Notes: generated from the sequence alone by a model not told the origin. A DNA stretch of 64,000 nucleotides from Chryseobacterium rhizosphaerae (GCF_003385455.1 NZ_QNUF01000018.1:1-64000), one strand, 5' to 3'; positions 16,944 through 27,029 are shown, counted from the stretch's first letter. Made by a program: numbers and translations.

Positions 16944-17852
16944 TTATGGTAAGTTCCAGCGTAAGGCAAGAGCGACGTAAAATGTACTTGCAAATTTGGG
17001 ATCGGCAACCTTCTTCTCCCTGAAGATGCTTTTGATTTTCCTGTCACTTTCACTGAAACTTCTCAATAAGGCTGTTCCCCCTGTAAGGCGAAGACTCAGC
17101 TTGTCATTAAGTTTTATTTCAGGTCTTATTCCGGCGGTGATCTGCTGATAACCCATCAAGGTAGACTTCCCATCCTTATTCCTTTCTACAGACATTCCGC
17201 TGAGGTTAACCACTGCTTTTAATGCAAATTTATCGGTAAACTGATAGCCGGCTTCCATTCCTTCCGGGAAATTGATATTGAACTTAATTTTCCCATTCGT
17301 CTTCCAATCAAAATAAATCCAGGGCATAATCATAGGAACTCCAAATGCTGTGGTAAGAACAGGACCTCCACCCAGTGCCAGATTAGGATTAAAATGTCTG
17401 ATAAACAATATACCTCCCTGCCCCAGTACATCATCAAAACTGATGTCTTCCATATCGGTATACACGCCTACCGTCGCGGTCATCATCATACTCCACTTTT
17501 TTCCTAATGGCCTCAAATGCTGTATTCCAATCTGGGCATTCAGCATCTGATCTGGAAATAGCTGTTTTTCATAATTTTTATGGGTCATCTTTGCATAAGA
17601 TCCACCGAGGAGCATGGACCAGGCCTTTACTTTACCATTAGTGTCTTTTTTTACGGATAAAGGAATGCTAAGATTCAGGTCTACTCTTTTAAAGTCACTT
17701 TTGGAATGCGTTTTTACACTGTCTTCCGGACGGATATAGCTGGAGGAAGCAATATATTCTGTTTTAAGCTCACCGGATATTCCGGATTGGGCATTGATCC
17801 AATAGCCTAATGGCAATACACAGCAGAAAACCGTCAAAAGGTTTCTCTTCAT
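16944..17852 (-). CDS. Predicted outer-membrane beta-barrel protein (DUF6268-like)
   Basis: 302 residues with signal peptide (ends YWINAQ, residue 22). The body is a series of alternating strands (VDLNLSIPLSVKK, SMMMTATVGVYTD, LALGGGPVLTTAFG) ending in a barrel-like FYVALALRWNLP, which fits an outer-membrane barrel. It looks like the DUF6268 group, but I am not certain of that name. Convergent with the LytS/LytTR pair across a shared terminator, so it may belong to the same regulon; no direct evidence. Confidence 0.7.
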   Translation of the reverse strand: MKRNLLTVFCCVLPLGYWINAQSGISGELKTEYIASSSYIRPEDSVKTHSKSDFKRVDLNLSIPLSVKKDTNGKVKAWSMLLGGSYAKMTHKNYEKQLFPDQMLNAQIGIQHLRPLGKKWSMMMTATVGVYTDMEDISFDDVLGQGGILFIRHFNPNLALGGGPVLTTAFGVPMIMPWIYFDWKTNGKIKFNINFPEGMEAGYQFTDKFALKAVVNLSGMSVERNKDGKSTLMGYQQITAGIRPEIKLNDKLSLRLTGGTALLRSFSESDRKIKSIFREKKVADPKFASTFYVALALRWNLP

Positions 17853-17969
17853 AATTTAAATTTTACACAAAGAGAGCCCTTTGACCATTCTTCACAAAAA
17901 TTACTTGATTAAGTGCCGGAATGCTATGACAAGAGGATCAAATAACAGGATCAAGAAAACAACAAACCA

Positions 17970-18002
17970 TTGAAATGAAGTCTTTATATTCTGTTATATT
18001 TG
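17970..18002 (+). promoter_or_regulatory. Promoter for the acyltransferase gene
   Basis: TTG (17970-17972), 22-base spacer, then an exact -7 element TATATTTG (17995-18002), 18 bases before the ATG at 18021. Confidence 0.65.
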
Positions 18003-18020
18003 TCAGTATAAAATCATCTG

Positions 18021-19847
18021 ATGCAGTTTAGAAATGATATACAGGGAATCAGAGCCCTGGCCTTCTTTTTGGTCTTTATTTTTCATATAAACTACACCTG
18101 GCTGCAGGGTGGTTTTATTGGGGTAGATGTTTTCTTTGTCATATCAGGATATCTCATGACGTCTATCATTATTGATCAAAAGGATAAAAATATTTTCAGC
18201 TTTTATGATTTTTACTGGAAGCGTCTGAAAAGAATTTTTCCTGCTTATCTTTTTCTTATTATTGCGGCTACACTTGCAGGATCTTTTATTTATCTGGCAA
18301 GGGATATCTGGACACTTCAAAAGTCTGCAGGAGCTTCCATTGTTTTTCTTTCCAATCTGTTATTTTCCAGGGGAGATTCTTATTTCGGAGCAGCATTGAA
18401 TGAGAACCCTTTTCTCCATACATGGTCATTAGCCATTGAGATGCAGTTTTATCTGTTACTTCCGTTACTGCTTATTTGGGTTAAAAGAAAATACTTATCT
18501 ACGGTCATAGTATTACTCATTATTGTTCTTACCACCTATACAAGCATTTCGATGTTTATAGATAACAGCAATACCTCGACTTATTTTTCATTAGTATCCA
18601 GAATTCCGGAGTTCCTGATCGGAAGTTTTTACAGTCTTGCATTTAAAAATAAAATCAATTTCAGCAGATCGGGCAATACAATCTTTGTTTTCCTAAACCT
18701 TTTGGTATTGATATTATCTGCTGTTTTTATCAGTAAAGATTCTTTTTTCCCGGGAGTAATCGCGTTAATTCCGACCATCGCCACAGCAAACTTATTGGTG
18801 ACCGGCAACAATTTTATCTCTGATTTTTTTGCAAAAAAAATCCCCGTTTATTTGGGAGAGCTGTCTTATTCACTTTATTTGTGGCACTGGCCCATCATCT
18901 CTTTTATAAGATATTATCATGATGAATATTTTCTAAGTCCCGGTGAAGTTGTTTTCACCTGTATTCTGACCTTTATCTCAGCTTGGTTTTCCTACCGGTT
19001 TATTGAGAATTTCTTTAGAAAAAAGAATAATACCACCCTTATCCGCTACTCTATTTCAGGAGGCGTTCTATTGATCTGTATGGCTTTTTTAGTTCCGAAA
19101 GCTACTGCTGTTTACCAAATTCCGGAAGCCTATACTTCTCCGACCTTCGGACTACTTTCCCATAATGAAAAAAATATTGAAGTTTTTGGAGATAAAACGT
19201 CAAAAAACAATCGCATTTTACTTATCGGTGACAGCCATGCACTCAGCATTAAACCTTATTTAGACTATATAGGAAAACGAAATGATTTTTCTTTTTCCAC
19301 GGTGACCACTGATGGGGTTCTTGCTTTAAAAGGAGTAAAAAGAGAGGACTACACCAGCAATGAAGTGAAGTTTTATGATGCTGCCCAGCAGCTTGTGGAT
19401 TTTACCCAACAGAATATTCAAAAGAACAGGATTATCATGATCAACAGCTCTTCCTTTATAGAACCTATGTCTGCTTATGAATCTCTGGAAAAACTTGCGG
19501 GATCATTACGGCCGGATCAAAAGCTGATTGTATTCAATACTTTTCCATCTATCAACCGGGATCCTGTAAAAGTAAACCGTGATTATATCAAAAGAACTTC
19601 AGCCTCATTTAAAATCATCGGTAAAGAAAAAAATAAGCTGGCTTTGGAAAAATTTGCTGCCACTTATAAGAATGTCTATCTCTACGATCTGTCTAAAGGG
19701 GAGATATTCAAAAGCATACCCTTTTACAAGGATACGCTGATGTATTATAATGCCTCCCACCTTAATACTTATGGCGCCGTTTCTCTGGGTAAAGAGCAGG
19801 AAAAAGATTTTATGTCTTTCTTTAGTCCTATCCTGGCAGAGAAATAA
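18021..19847 (+). CDS. Acyltransferase-3 / SGNH-hydrolase membrane O-acyltransferase
   Basis: 608 residues. The first ~360 form an acyltransferase-3 domain with ~10-11 transmembrane helices and the motif RNDIQGIRALAFFLVFIFH. The last ~230 are an SGNH-type domain with the block I motif LLIGDSHALS (catalytic Ser) and a late DSHL-like NASHLNTYG. This fusion is the OafA/OatA-type layout that moves acetyl groups across the membrane onto cell-surface glycans. The target (LPS O-antigen, peptidoglycan, exopolysaccharide) cannot be told. Single gene with a good promoter; convergent with the MFS gene. Confidence 0.88.
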   Translation: MQFRNDIQGIRALAFFLVFIFHINYTWLQGGFIGVDVFFVISGYLMTSIIIDQKDKNIFSFYDFYWKRLKRIFPAYLFLIIAATLAGSFIYLARDIWTLQKSAGASIVFLSNLLFSRGDSYFGAALNENPFLHTWSLAIEMQFYLLLPLLLIWVKRKYLSTVIVLLIIVLTTYTSISMFIDNSNTSTYFSLVSRIPEFLIGSFYSLAFKNKINFSRSGNTIFVFLNLLVLILSAVFISKDSFFPGVIALIPTIATANLLVTGNNFISDFFAKKIPVYLGELSYSLYLWHWPIISFIRYYHDEYFLSPGEVVFTCILTFISAWFSYRFIENFFRKKNNTTLIRYSISGGVLLICMAFLVPKATAVYQIPEAYTSPTFGLLSHNEKNIEVFGDKTSKNNRILLIGDSHALSIKPYLDYIGKRNDFSFSTVTTDGVLALKGVKREDYTSNEVKFYDAAQQLVDFTQQNIQKNRIIMINSSSFIEPMSAYESLEKLAGSLRPDQKLIVFNTFPSINRDPVKVNRDYIKRTSASFKIIGKEKNKLALEKFAATYKNVYLYDLSKGEIFKSIPFYKDTLMYYNASHLNTYGAVSLGKEQEKDFMSFFSPILAEK

Positions 19848-19863
19848 TAATCACTGTATTGTT

Positions 19864-21054
19864 TTAGGCAGCACTTTTCTGAGTTTTAAAAATACGATAG
19901 CCAAACCAAACAGCAATCACCGCAATTCCTGTACGCGCTATCACCATCGGCATAATAGAATCTGCCTCTAAAAAACCTATCAATGCTGACATCAGAAAGG
20001 TAACCATCAACTGCATAAATCCAAGTAAAGCAGCAGCGGTACCCCTGCCTTCTTTAAAAGGAGACAAAGCATGTGCTGAGGTAATAGGAAATAAAATCCC
20101 TATAGCCAATAATGATAAATACAGCATTGCAATTTCCAATCCTACAGAAAGGTTTCCGGCAGCAATCAGAATATGGAGTGCACAGACACACAACAGCACG
20201 AGTGTAGCAATCAATAAAAGCTTTGCATTACTTATTCTTTTAATCAACTTTGGAGTAATATAAGCGGCAGTAATCAACGCTAATGAATTAAAAGCAAATA
20301 TGAAACTGAAAACTCCGCTGGAAAATCCATGGATCTCCATAAACAGGAATGGAGCATTAGAAATGTAAATAATAAGTGAAGCAAAGGCAATACTCCCAAT
20401 CATGGTACTGTTGATGAAATCTTTATTTGTAATGATCATTTTCAGCTGATCCTTCAACCCTTTTTCATTCTCAATCTGATCCGGAAGGCTGATTTTAGCA
20501 TTAGTTTCAGGAACATATCGATATACCATAAAGAGGGTAATGATTCCCATAATAACTAAAAATGCAAATGAGCTGTTCCATCCCCAGAATTTAAGAAATA
20601 CACTACCCAGTAATGGGGCTACAATGGGAGCAATACCACTGATCTGGGACTGTTGGGAGAAAATAGTAACGGATTTCTGCTTGTCATAAAGGTCAATAAT
20701 GATAGCCCGTCCAATAACAATCCCGGCACTTCCTCCAAAGGCCTGCAGAAAACGCATTGCCCATAACACATAAATATCTGATGTGAAAAATATAGCTGTT
20801 GCGCCTACAATAAAAAGTAAAAGACCACAGTAAAGCATGGGTTTACGTCCTTTTTTATCGGACAAGGGTCCCCATAATAATTGACCAAAGGCAAATCCGG
20901 CAAAGAAAACAGAAATTGAGATCTGTATATGTCCGATATCCGTGTTAAAAATTTGGGCCATGCTTGGGAAAGCAGGAAGATAAAGATCTATACTCAGTGA
21001 CTCCAGGGTGTTCAGCAGTGCCAGAATAAACACTACAATATTCAAATTCTTCAT
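19864..21054 (-). CDS. Bcr/CflA-type MFS drug efflux transporter
   Basis: 396 residues, 12 transmembrane helices. Motifs include the N-terminal DLYLPAFPSM signature typical of Bcr/CflA members and motif A between helices 2 and 3, GPLSDKKGRKPMLY. Exports drugs or other small molecules by proton antiport. The AraC-type regulator gene at 21223 lies 168 bases upstream in the same direction and may control it; the gap holds no further gene. Confidence 0.9.
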   Translation of the reverse strand: MKNLNIVVFILALLNTLESLSIDLYLPAFPSMAQIFNTDIGHIQISISVFFAGFAFGQLLWGPLSDKKGRKPMLYCGLLLFIVGATAIFFTSDIYVLWAMRFLQAFGGSAGIVIGRAIIIDLYDKQKSVTIFSQQSQISGIAPIVAPLLGSVFLKFWGWNSSFAFLVIMGIITLFMVYRYVPETNAKISLPDQIENEKGLKDQLKMIITNKDFINSTMIGSIAFASLIIYISNAPFLFMEIHGFSSGVFSFIFAFNSLALITAAYITPKLIKRISNAKLLLIATLVLLCVCALHILIAAGNLSVGLEIAMLYLSLLAIGILFPITSAHALSPFKEGRGTAAALLGFMQLMVTFLMSALIGFLEADSIMPMVIARTGIAVIAVWFGYRIFKTQKSAA

Positions 21055-21222
21055 AAATAGTATAAGCCTTCACAGGCGTTTTTTTCTATCTGCAAAGTTG
21101 CTTTAAAAAGTAGAAACACCCAAGACAGGAACTGAAGAAAGACCAGCACAAACTGAGGGTTATTTTTAACACGCTGTGTTTTAGAGCCATTTTAAAGCAA
21201 GAAAAAAGTAACATTCTGAAGA

Positions 21223-22041
21223 TTAGACTTTTCCGGATCTGAAGCTGTCAGGATTATCTCCCGTATGTTTTTTAAAAAATCGTGAGAAATAAGATGCATC
21301 ACTGAATCCCAGCTTAAAAGCAATTTCCTTAACCGTTAAAGCACCGAAGCTCAATTCTCTTTTTGCTTCCAGCAGAAGCCGCTGGGCCACCATTTTCTTA
21401 ATCGTGGTTGCTCTTGACAACCGTACAATATCATTAAGATGGTGAGAACTGATTTTTATTTTATCTGCATAGAACCCGGTATCCCTATGAACAGTGTAAT
21501 GTTCTTCTATCAGACTGATCAGCTTCTGGATCCGCTGCCTGTCTTTCATTAAAGGATCCTGCAAATTGATCTGTTCCGCAATGATAATGCAAAATGCTCT
21601 TAAATACGTTTTAAGCAGTTCAATTCTTGAAGCCCCTTTATATTCCTGTTCCATAAGTGATATTATGGCAGTACAGGCTTTTTCGCTCTGAGGGTCTAAA
21701 GAAAAAGGAGCTGTTCCTCCGGTCAGTATGGATTCAATAGCACAGGCTTCTTTAAATATTTCTCTTGTCACTGCCAGGACATATCCTTTTTCACCCTGTA
21801 ACCTCATATTAAACACCTGTCCCGGAGCAATGATACAGATCTGTCCGTTACGAAGAAGATGGCTTTCGAAATCCAATTCCAGACGGCTATTTTCCGGAAC
21901 CTTACTAAACCATATAATTTCAAAAAAATTATGCCGGTGGATATCATTAAAATTTTCCGGATGCCCCGTCTGTAAGGTACTCAACTGAAATTTCTCAGAA
22001 GTCAGATGATGAACGGGAATATTTTTTTCTGATGAATTCAT
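21223..22041 (-). CDS. AraC family transcriptional regulator
   Basis: 272 residues. N-terminal cupin-like ligand domain (DIHRHNFFEIIWFSK, GQICIIAPGQVFNMRLQGEKG) and C-terminal AraC DNA-binding domain with two helix-turn-helix units; the second has the family signature KEIAFKLGFSDASYFSRFFK. No membrane segment. Likely regulator of the adjacent MFS pump, judged only from position and shared direction. Confidence 0.9.
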   Translation of the reverse strand: MNSSEKNIPVHHLTSEKFQLSTLQTGHPENFNDIHRHNFFEIIWFSKVPENSRLELDFESHLLRNGQICIIAPGQVFNMRLQGEKGYVLAVTREIFKEACAIESILTGGTAPFSLDPQSEKACTAIISLMEQEYKGASRIELLKTYLRAFCIIIAEQINLQDPLMKDRQRIQKLISLIEEHYTVHRDTGFYADKIKISSHHLNDIVRLSRATTIKKMVAQRLLLEAKRELSFGALTVKEIAFKLGFSDASYFSRFFKKHTGDNPDSFRSGKV

Positions 22042-22120
22042 AGCGAAACAACGAGTATATAAACGGAAACCACAGCGAAAAAAGCTGCGGTCTCCTACAA
22101 TATTTACAATTAAATAAATT

Positions 22121-23185
22121 TTATCCGTTCTGCTGGTTCCCTAAAAAAGCATCCCAGCCCTGAGCTGTAAGGGCCACCAATTGGTTTGATCCTCTTGCTA
22201 CCATAAAGTTTCCGTCTTCTTTTTCCACAGCATGACCTATAATCGTAAAATCCGGGTGATTTTTAATCTTGTCAAAGTCATTAGGAGAAATCGTAAACAG
22301 CAATTCGTAATCTTCACCTCCGCTTAATGCAGTCATTACCGGATTTAGATTCATTTCATCGGCAGTCGTAATGGTAAGATTATCCATAGGTATTTTTTCT
22401 TCATAAAGTCTGAATCCTACTTTTGACTGATCTGAAAGATGCAGGATCTCAGAAGCCAGACCGTCTGAAATATCAATCATGGAGGTTGGTTTAATCTCCA
22501 GTTGTTCCAAAATAGCTTTCACATCCGTTCTTGCTTCAGGTTTCAGCTGTCTTTCCAGGATATAATCATAGCCTTCCATTTCCGGCTGCATATTAGGGTC
22601 GGCAAGAAAAACAGCATGTTCTCTTTCCAGAATCTGTAATCCCATATAAGCACCTCCTAAATCACCTGTCACTACAAGAAGGTCATTGGCTTTTGCACCG
22701 CTTCTTTTGACAATATTCTCCCCATTTTCAATCCCTACAGCAGTAATACTCATGACCAGTCCCGAATTGGAGCTCGTCGTGTCGCCTCCAATCAAATCGA
22801 CTTTATATCTTGCACATGCTGCCTGAATTCCTGCATAAAGCTCTTCCAAAGCTTCCACCGGAAAACGGCTGGAAACGGCCAGAGATACAAGAATCTGAGT
22901 AGGAACCGCGTTCATGGCTGCAATATCGCTGAGGTTTACTACAACAGCTTTATAGCCTAAATGCTTTAACGGAACATAGCCCAAATTGAAATGCACTCCT
23001 TCCGCCAGAACATCTGTTGTAAGGACTACTCTTTTATTTTCGGGATTAATAACTGCCGCATCATCTCCTACTCCAAGTTCCGAAGACTCATTGGATAGTG
23101 GAAAATACTCTGTCAGATGTTTAATAAGACCAAACTCTCCTAATTTTGAAATGGGAGTCAGCTCCTGTGATTTATCTTCAAACAT
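22121..23185 (-). CDS. thiL: Thiamine-monophosphate kinase
   Basis: 354 residues from ATG 23185 (upstream in-frame TTG at 23212 not preferred). AIR synthase-like fold: N-terminal LSKLGEFGLIKHL style start, GVGDDAAVI (metal-binding DD), NLSDIAAMNA, LIGGDTTSS and MIDISDGLASEI, all ThiL signatures. Phosphorylates thiamine monophosphate to the active pyrophosphate using ATP. No thiamine riboswitch was seen in the 68-base gap. The thioesterase gene upstream runs in the same direction. Confidence 0.93.
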   Translation of the reverse strand: MFEDKSQELTPISKLGEFGLIKHLTEYFPLSNESSELGVGDDAAVINPENKRVVLTTDVLAEGVHFNLGYVPLKHLGYKAVVVNLSDIAAMNAVPTQILVSLAVSSRFPVEALEELYAGIQAACARYKVDLIGGDTTSSNSGLVMSITAVGIENGENIVKRSGAKANDLLVVTGDLGGAYMGLQILEREHAVFLADPNMQPEMEGYDYILERQLKPEARTDVKAILEQLEIKPTSMIDISDGLASEILHLSDQSKVGFRLYEEKIPMDNLTITTADEMNLNPVMTALSGGEDYELLFTISPNDFDKIKNHPDFTIIGHAVEKEDGNFMVARGSNQLVALTAQGWDAFLGNQQNG

Positions 23186-23253
23186 AAAATTTCTTTTTTG
23201 TACAAAGCTCAATGAAGTAATCGTTTTAACGACATTAAACGCTGAACTTTTAT

Positions 23254-23748
23254 TTATTGATTAAATTCCGCCGGATCAATATTATGTGGGTGGAAAGGGA
23301 ATTTTTTGAAATCCTCTTTTGACAGCACCACGGTTTCCGGGGTTTTATATTTATTCATAGCCTCCACGACATCATCCGGAGGAGTTGTCATTTTTCTCAG
23401 CATCATATCAATCCATACCCCTGTAGCTTCAGAAGTTGCACAATGTGCCCCATCCGGAGTATAGAATTTATGAACAAAACGGTAGATAGAGGAATCCTCT
23501 GAGCATCCGTCTATTTCCAGGCTTACGATAACCGTCTGATCTGCATAGATCTCTTTAAAGAAAGAATATCTTTCGTGCAGCATAACCGGGCCGATTCCCC
23601 ATCTGCTTAGTTGGGTAACTCCCATTTTCTCTTTGGTCATAAAGGCCATTCTGGCCTGAGCACAATATTGTACATATGATGAGTTGGCTAAATGCTTGTT
23701 GGCATCAAGATCACTCCAACGTACTTCGAATTTATGGTAAAATATCAT
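23254..23748 (-). CDS. Acyl-CoA thioesterase, hotdog fold
   Basis: 164 residues. The 4HBT signature is at the start: VRWSDLDANKHLANSSYVQY (conserved W.D.D..KH..N..Y). No signal peptide. Hydrolyses acyl-CoA or aryl-CoA thioesters in the cytoplasm; substrate unknown. ATG 23748 lies 37 bases after a TATTTTTG -7 element; likely co-transcribed with thiL. Confidence 0.87.
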   Translation of the reverse strand: MIFYHKFEVRWSDLDANKHLANSSYVQYCAQARMAFMTKEKMGVTQLSRWGIGPVMLHERYSFFKEIYADQTVIVSLEIDGCSEDSSIYRFVHKFYTPDGAHCATSEATGVWIDMMLRKMTTPPDDVVEAMNKYKTPETVVLSKEDFKKFPFHPHNIDPAEFNQ

Positions 23749-23785
23749 TTGAAAATCGTTTTTAGGATCATAAAATTATATTCTT

Positions 23786-23828
23786 CAAAAATACTCAAAT
23801 AAGATGGTTTATAAAAATTGTACTTTTG
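23786..23828. promoter_or_regulatory. Divergent promoter pair: thioesterase (-) and flavoprotein (+)
   Basis: Minus-strand TATTTTTG at 23786-23793 and plus-strand TACTTTTG at 23821-23828, both exact TAnnTTTG, serving the genes at 23748 (-) and 23862 (+). No convincing TTG for either. Confidence 0.5.
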
Positions 23829-23861
23829 GAAAAATAATCTTCAGCATAGGATTGCATATAC

Positions 23862-25064
23862 ATGAAACAGATCATTATTATCGGAGGTGGTGCAGCAGGC
23901 TTTTTCTGTGCATCGAACCTTGACGAAAAGAAATATAATATTACCATTTTGGAACAGAACTCGGATGTCCTTCAGAAAGTGAAAATATCCGGAGGTGGAC
24001 GCTGTAATGTGACCCACGCCTGTTTTGACCCACGAGAACTGGTACAGTTTTATCCCCGTGGAAATAAAGAGCTATTAAGTGTTTTCACCAAATTTCAACC
24101 GGGTGACACCATGGAGTGGTTCGATCAGCGTAACGTACCGCTGAAAATTGAAAACGACAACAGGACCTTTCCTGAAAGCAATTCTTCACAGACTATTATC
24201 AATACTTTTTTGAATGAGACTCAAAAGAAAAATGTCTCTGTAAAGACAAAATGTGTGGTCAAAGAGATTGAAAAAACAGATAAAAAGTACATTGTAAAAA
24301 CCGGTTCAGGGGATTTTGAGGCAGATTATATTGTGTATGCTACCGGAAGTTCTCCAAAATCACTGAAAATTATTGAGACTCTGGGGCATAAAATTATTGA
24401 TCTCGTTCCTTCTCTTTTTACGTTCAATATCAAAGACGAACTGCTGAAAGATTTGCCGGGAACAAGTTTTGAAAATGCAGAGATTTCAATACCCAAACTG
24501 AAAACAGAGGAAAGCGGGCCTCTCCTTATTACACATTGGGGGCTTTCGGGACCTGCGGTTTTAAAAATTTCTGCCTGGGAAGCTATTAGTCTTGCCAAGC
24601 TTAAATACAATATTGAAATTGAAGTTAACTTCATCTCAAAACCGATGGATGAAGCAGAGGAAATATTTCAGCGTTTCAAGGAAAGTAATCCTAAAAAGAC
24701 TATTGGACAAGCTAAGATCTATGATATCACAAACAGGTTCTGGCAAAAAATACTGGAGGTTTCAAAAATTGACCTTAATAAGCAGGTAGCCAATATTTCC
24801 GGAAAGGAAATGCAGAAAATCCTGGAAAGTCTTTGCAGAAAAAAGCTGCAGGTAACCGGAAAATCAACTTTCAAAGATGAATTTGTAACCGCCGGAGGTG
24901 TTGACTTAAAAGAGATTAACTTCAAAAATATGTCTTCAAAAATCCTTCCAAATTTCTATATTGCCGGAGAAGTTCTTAATATAGATGCCGTAACAGGAGG
25001 TTTTAATTTCCAGGCATGCTGGAGCGAAGGCTGGCTGATTGCACAAGACTTAAATACCCTATAA
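23862..25064 (+). CDS. NAD(P)/FAD-dependent oxidoreductase, BaiN/HI0933 family
   Basis: 400 residues. Rossmann FAD motif at the N-terminus (IIIGGGAAGFFCASNL), the family block KVKISGGGRCNVTH, YATGSSPKS, LLITHWGLSGPAVLKIS, and the end FYIAGEVLNIDAVTGGFNFQ. These define the HI0933-like flavoproteins, some of which are bile-acid or 3-oxo reductases; the substrate here is unknown. First gene of a tight five-gene plus-strand run (gaps 2, 5, -4 and 10 bases). Confidence 0.9.
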   Translation: MKQIIIIGGGAAGFFCASNLDEKKYNITILEQNSDVLQKVKISGGGRCNVTHACFDPRELVQFYPRGNKELLSVFTKFQPGDTMEWFDQRNVPLKIENDNRTFPESNSSQTIINTFLNETQKKNVSVKTKCVVKEIEKTDKKYIVKTGSGDFEADYIVYATGSSPKSLKIIETLGHKIIDLVPSLFTFNIKDELLKDLPGTSFENAEISIPKLKTEESGPLLITHWGLSGPAVLKISAWEAISLAKLKYNIEIEVNFISKPMDEAEEIFQRFKESNPKKTIGQAKIYDITNRFWQKILEVSKIDLNKQVANISGKEMQKILESLCRKKLQVTGKSTFKDEFVTAGGVDLKEINFKNMSSKILPNFYIAGEVLNIDAVTGGFNFQACWSEGWLIAQDLNTL

Positions 25065-25066
25065 CG

Positions 25067-25468
25067 ATGAAAAAACTAATGACAATTATACTGTGTTTAG
25101 GAGCTACCTTGGCTTTTTCTCAAACACAGGAGACCGTACATCAAGCTGACCGCGAACATCTTGATCCAACAGCTGAAAAACCCGCAGAATATCCGGGAGG
25201 AATGAATGCATTTAGAAAAGAAATCGCACAAAATATAAATATCAAGTCTATCCGGGGAGTAAGTGGTAAGCTCTCATCTTATGCAAAGTTTGCCATTAAT
25301 GTGAAAGGAGAAATTGAAAGTCTTACAACAACAGGGGGCAATGAAGCTTTTAACAAAGAAGTAGAAAGAGCCATCACATCACTGAAAACCAAATGGACAC
25401 CGGCCTCTTATCAGGGAAATCTTGTAAAATATTGGTTTACTGTTCCTTTTATTGCCCATTTTGATTAA
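25067..25468 (+). CDS. Small exported protein with TonB-C-like domain
   Basis: 133 residues from ATG 25067. Signal peptide MKKLMTIILCLGATLAFSQ. Contains EYPGGMNAFRKEIAQNI, the conserved 'PGG...FR' strand-helix start of TonB-C-like proteins, then AKFAINVKGEIESL and KTKWTPASYQGN. Without a transmembrane anchor it cannot couple to ExbB/ExbD in the normal way. Paralogous to 27040-27468 in the same operon. Role unknown. Confidence 0.75.
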   Translation: MKKLMTIILCLGATLAFSQTQETVHQADREHLDPTAEKPAEYPGGMNAFRKEIAQNINIKSIRGVSGKLSSYAKFAINVKGEIESLTTTGGNEAFNKEVERAITSLKTKWTPASYQGNLVKYWFTVPFIAHFD

Positions 25469-25473
25469 CTAAA

Positions 25474-26112
25474 ATGCTTTCAACCAGAAGAAATACGGCA
25501 ATTTTCTTTAGAATCCTTTTTATTATCGGATTTACGTATTTCTTTTGGCTGATGCTTAAAATAACCCTGGAATATATTCCTCTCGATCCTAATGTGAGTT
25601 TTTTAATGATCAAACAGACTGAGGTAGTACAGAGACCTGAATATCTCATTTTTTTCTATGCTCACGTTTATACCAGTATTTTTGTTCTTCTTTCCGGGTT
25701 TTTATCTATTATCCGCAAAAATTTCGGACTCCGTAATTTTCATAGGAATATGGGAAAGGTTTATATTTTTCTCATTCTCATCACAGCTGCCCCATCTGGT
25801 ATTTATATGGGATTATTTGCTAACGGAGGCCTTTTTTCAAAGGTTTCATTTGTTATTTTAGGCTTTTTATGGTGGTTTTCGACGTATAAAGCGTATCAGC
25901 TTGCAAGGCAGAAAAAGTTTAAAGAGCATAAGCAATGGATGTGGCGGAGCTTTGCCCTTACTTTATCTGCGATTACCCTACGAATGTGGAAAGTTATTAT
26001 CGTATATTTATTCCATCCCAATCCTATGGATGTCTATCAGGTCATTGCATGGCTGGGCTGGGTTCCCAATATCCTTTTGATTGAATACTTAATTACCAAA
26101 AAACAGATATGA
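25474..26112 (+). CDS. DUF2306-type membrane protein
   Basis: 212 residues with about five transmembrane helices (AIFFRILFIIGFTYFFWLML, YTSIFVLLSGFLSIIR, IFLILITAAPSGIYMGLFAN, ...). Conserved HRNMGKVYIF and the motif EHKQWMWRSFALTLSA place it in the DUF2306 group of small membrane proteins, whose histidines suggest heme or redox links but whose function is unknown. Its TGA overlaps the next ATG (ATGA). Confidence 0.78.
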   Translation: MLSTRRNTAIFFRILFIIGFTYFFWLMLKITLEYIPLDPNVSFLMIKQTEVVQRPEYLIFFYAHVYTSIFVLLSGFLSIIRKNFGLRNFHRNMGKVYIFLILITAAPSGIYMGLFANGGLFSKVSFVILGFLWWFSTYKAYQLARQKKFKEHKQWMWRSFALTLSAITLRMWKVIIVYLFHPNPMDVYQVIAWLGWVPNILLIEYLITKKQI

Positions 26113-27029
26113 AAATTTTAAATTACACCTTTACCGCTCTATTGGCAGTTTCTTTAATAAGCTGTAAAAAAGATGGAAAAACCAATGAATCAGGAAAAGA
26201 TTCTTTGACCGCAAAAAAAGATTCTGTGGTAATCCCAGAAATCTATAAAGAATATTATGGAGTGTATACCGGTGAATTTGCCGGTATGGAAAAAATGATT
26301 GACGAATCGGATGGTTCCGAGTATGAAGGGGGATCCTATAAGAGAATTTCCTTAAAGATCAACAGGATAACAAAAGACAGCGTTTATGGACAAAGTATTG
26401 TAAGTGGAAATCAACGTCCTTTCAGAGGGGTCTTTAATGAAACTTCAAAATCCTTTGTGCTGGATGAACCGGGAAATGATAAAACCGATGGCCGGTTTGA
26501 AGTAAAACTCAACGGTGACAGCTTAACAGGCAAATGGAACGCTTTCAATAAAACAGCTGTAAAAGCACCTGTTAAAACACTTAAATTAACCAAAAAAGAA
26601 TTTGTTTATAATCCGAATTTCATGCTGGATAAAGATTCTAATCTGGTAGACTGGTCTAATCCGAAAGAATTTGTAGAAAAATACACCGATGAGGAGACCG
26701 GAAAAACAGAAAGCTATAAAACCTCTAAAAACAGAGTGGCCTCTGAAGCCATATTCAAGCTAAATGCATCTAAGCAGAAACTGACAGAAAAAGATCTTAA
26801 AAACCTAAGAAAACTGGACCTCGAGATTATTAAAAACTCTGTATTTGCCAGACATGGTTATTCTTTCAAAAAAGAAACCTATAGAAATTTCTTTGAACAA
26901 ACAGACTGGTATATCCCGGTTTCCAATAACGTTGATAACGAACTTTCTCCTCTGGAAAAAGAAAATGTTGCCTTACTAAACCGATTTACAAAATATGCAG
27001 AGGATAAATATGACAGTTTTGGAAGATAA
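26109..27029 (+). CDS. Lipoprotein with C-terminal YARHG domain
   Basis: 306 residues. Lipobox near residue 20 (VSLISCKKDG), so lipid-anchored. A charged linker is followed by beta-rich stretches (YYGVYTGEFAGM, GQSIVSGNQRPFRGVF), and the last ~70 residues contain the YARHG signature SVFARHGYSFKKETYRNFFE...WYIPV. YARHG domains are extracellular and of unknown function. Coupled to the upstream membrane gene. Confidence 0.85.
   Translation: MKILNYTFTALLAVSLISCKKDGKTNESGKDSLTAKKDSVVIPEIYKEYYGVYTGEFAGMEKMIDESDGSEYEGGSYKRISLKINRITKDSVYGQSIVSGNQRPFRGVFNETSKSFVLDEPGNDKTDGRFEVKLNGDSLTGKWNAFNKTAVKAPVKTLKLTKKEFVYNPNFMLDKDSNLVDWSNPKEFVEKYTDEETGKTESYKTSKNRVASEAIFKLNASKQKLTEKDLKNLRKLDLEIIKNSVFARHGYSFKKETYRNFFEQTDWYIPVSNNVDNELSPLEKENVALLNRFTKYAEDKYDSFGR

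Noticed and set aside
22042..23253. TPP riboswitch upstream of thiL
   Set aside because: The short gaps lack the conserved CUGAGA/ACCUGA-type core.
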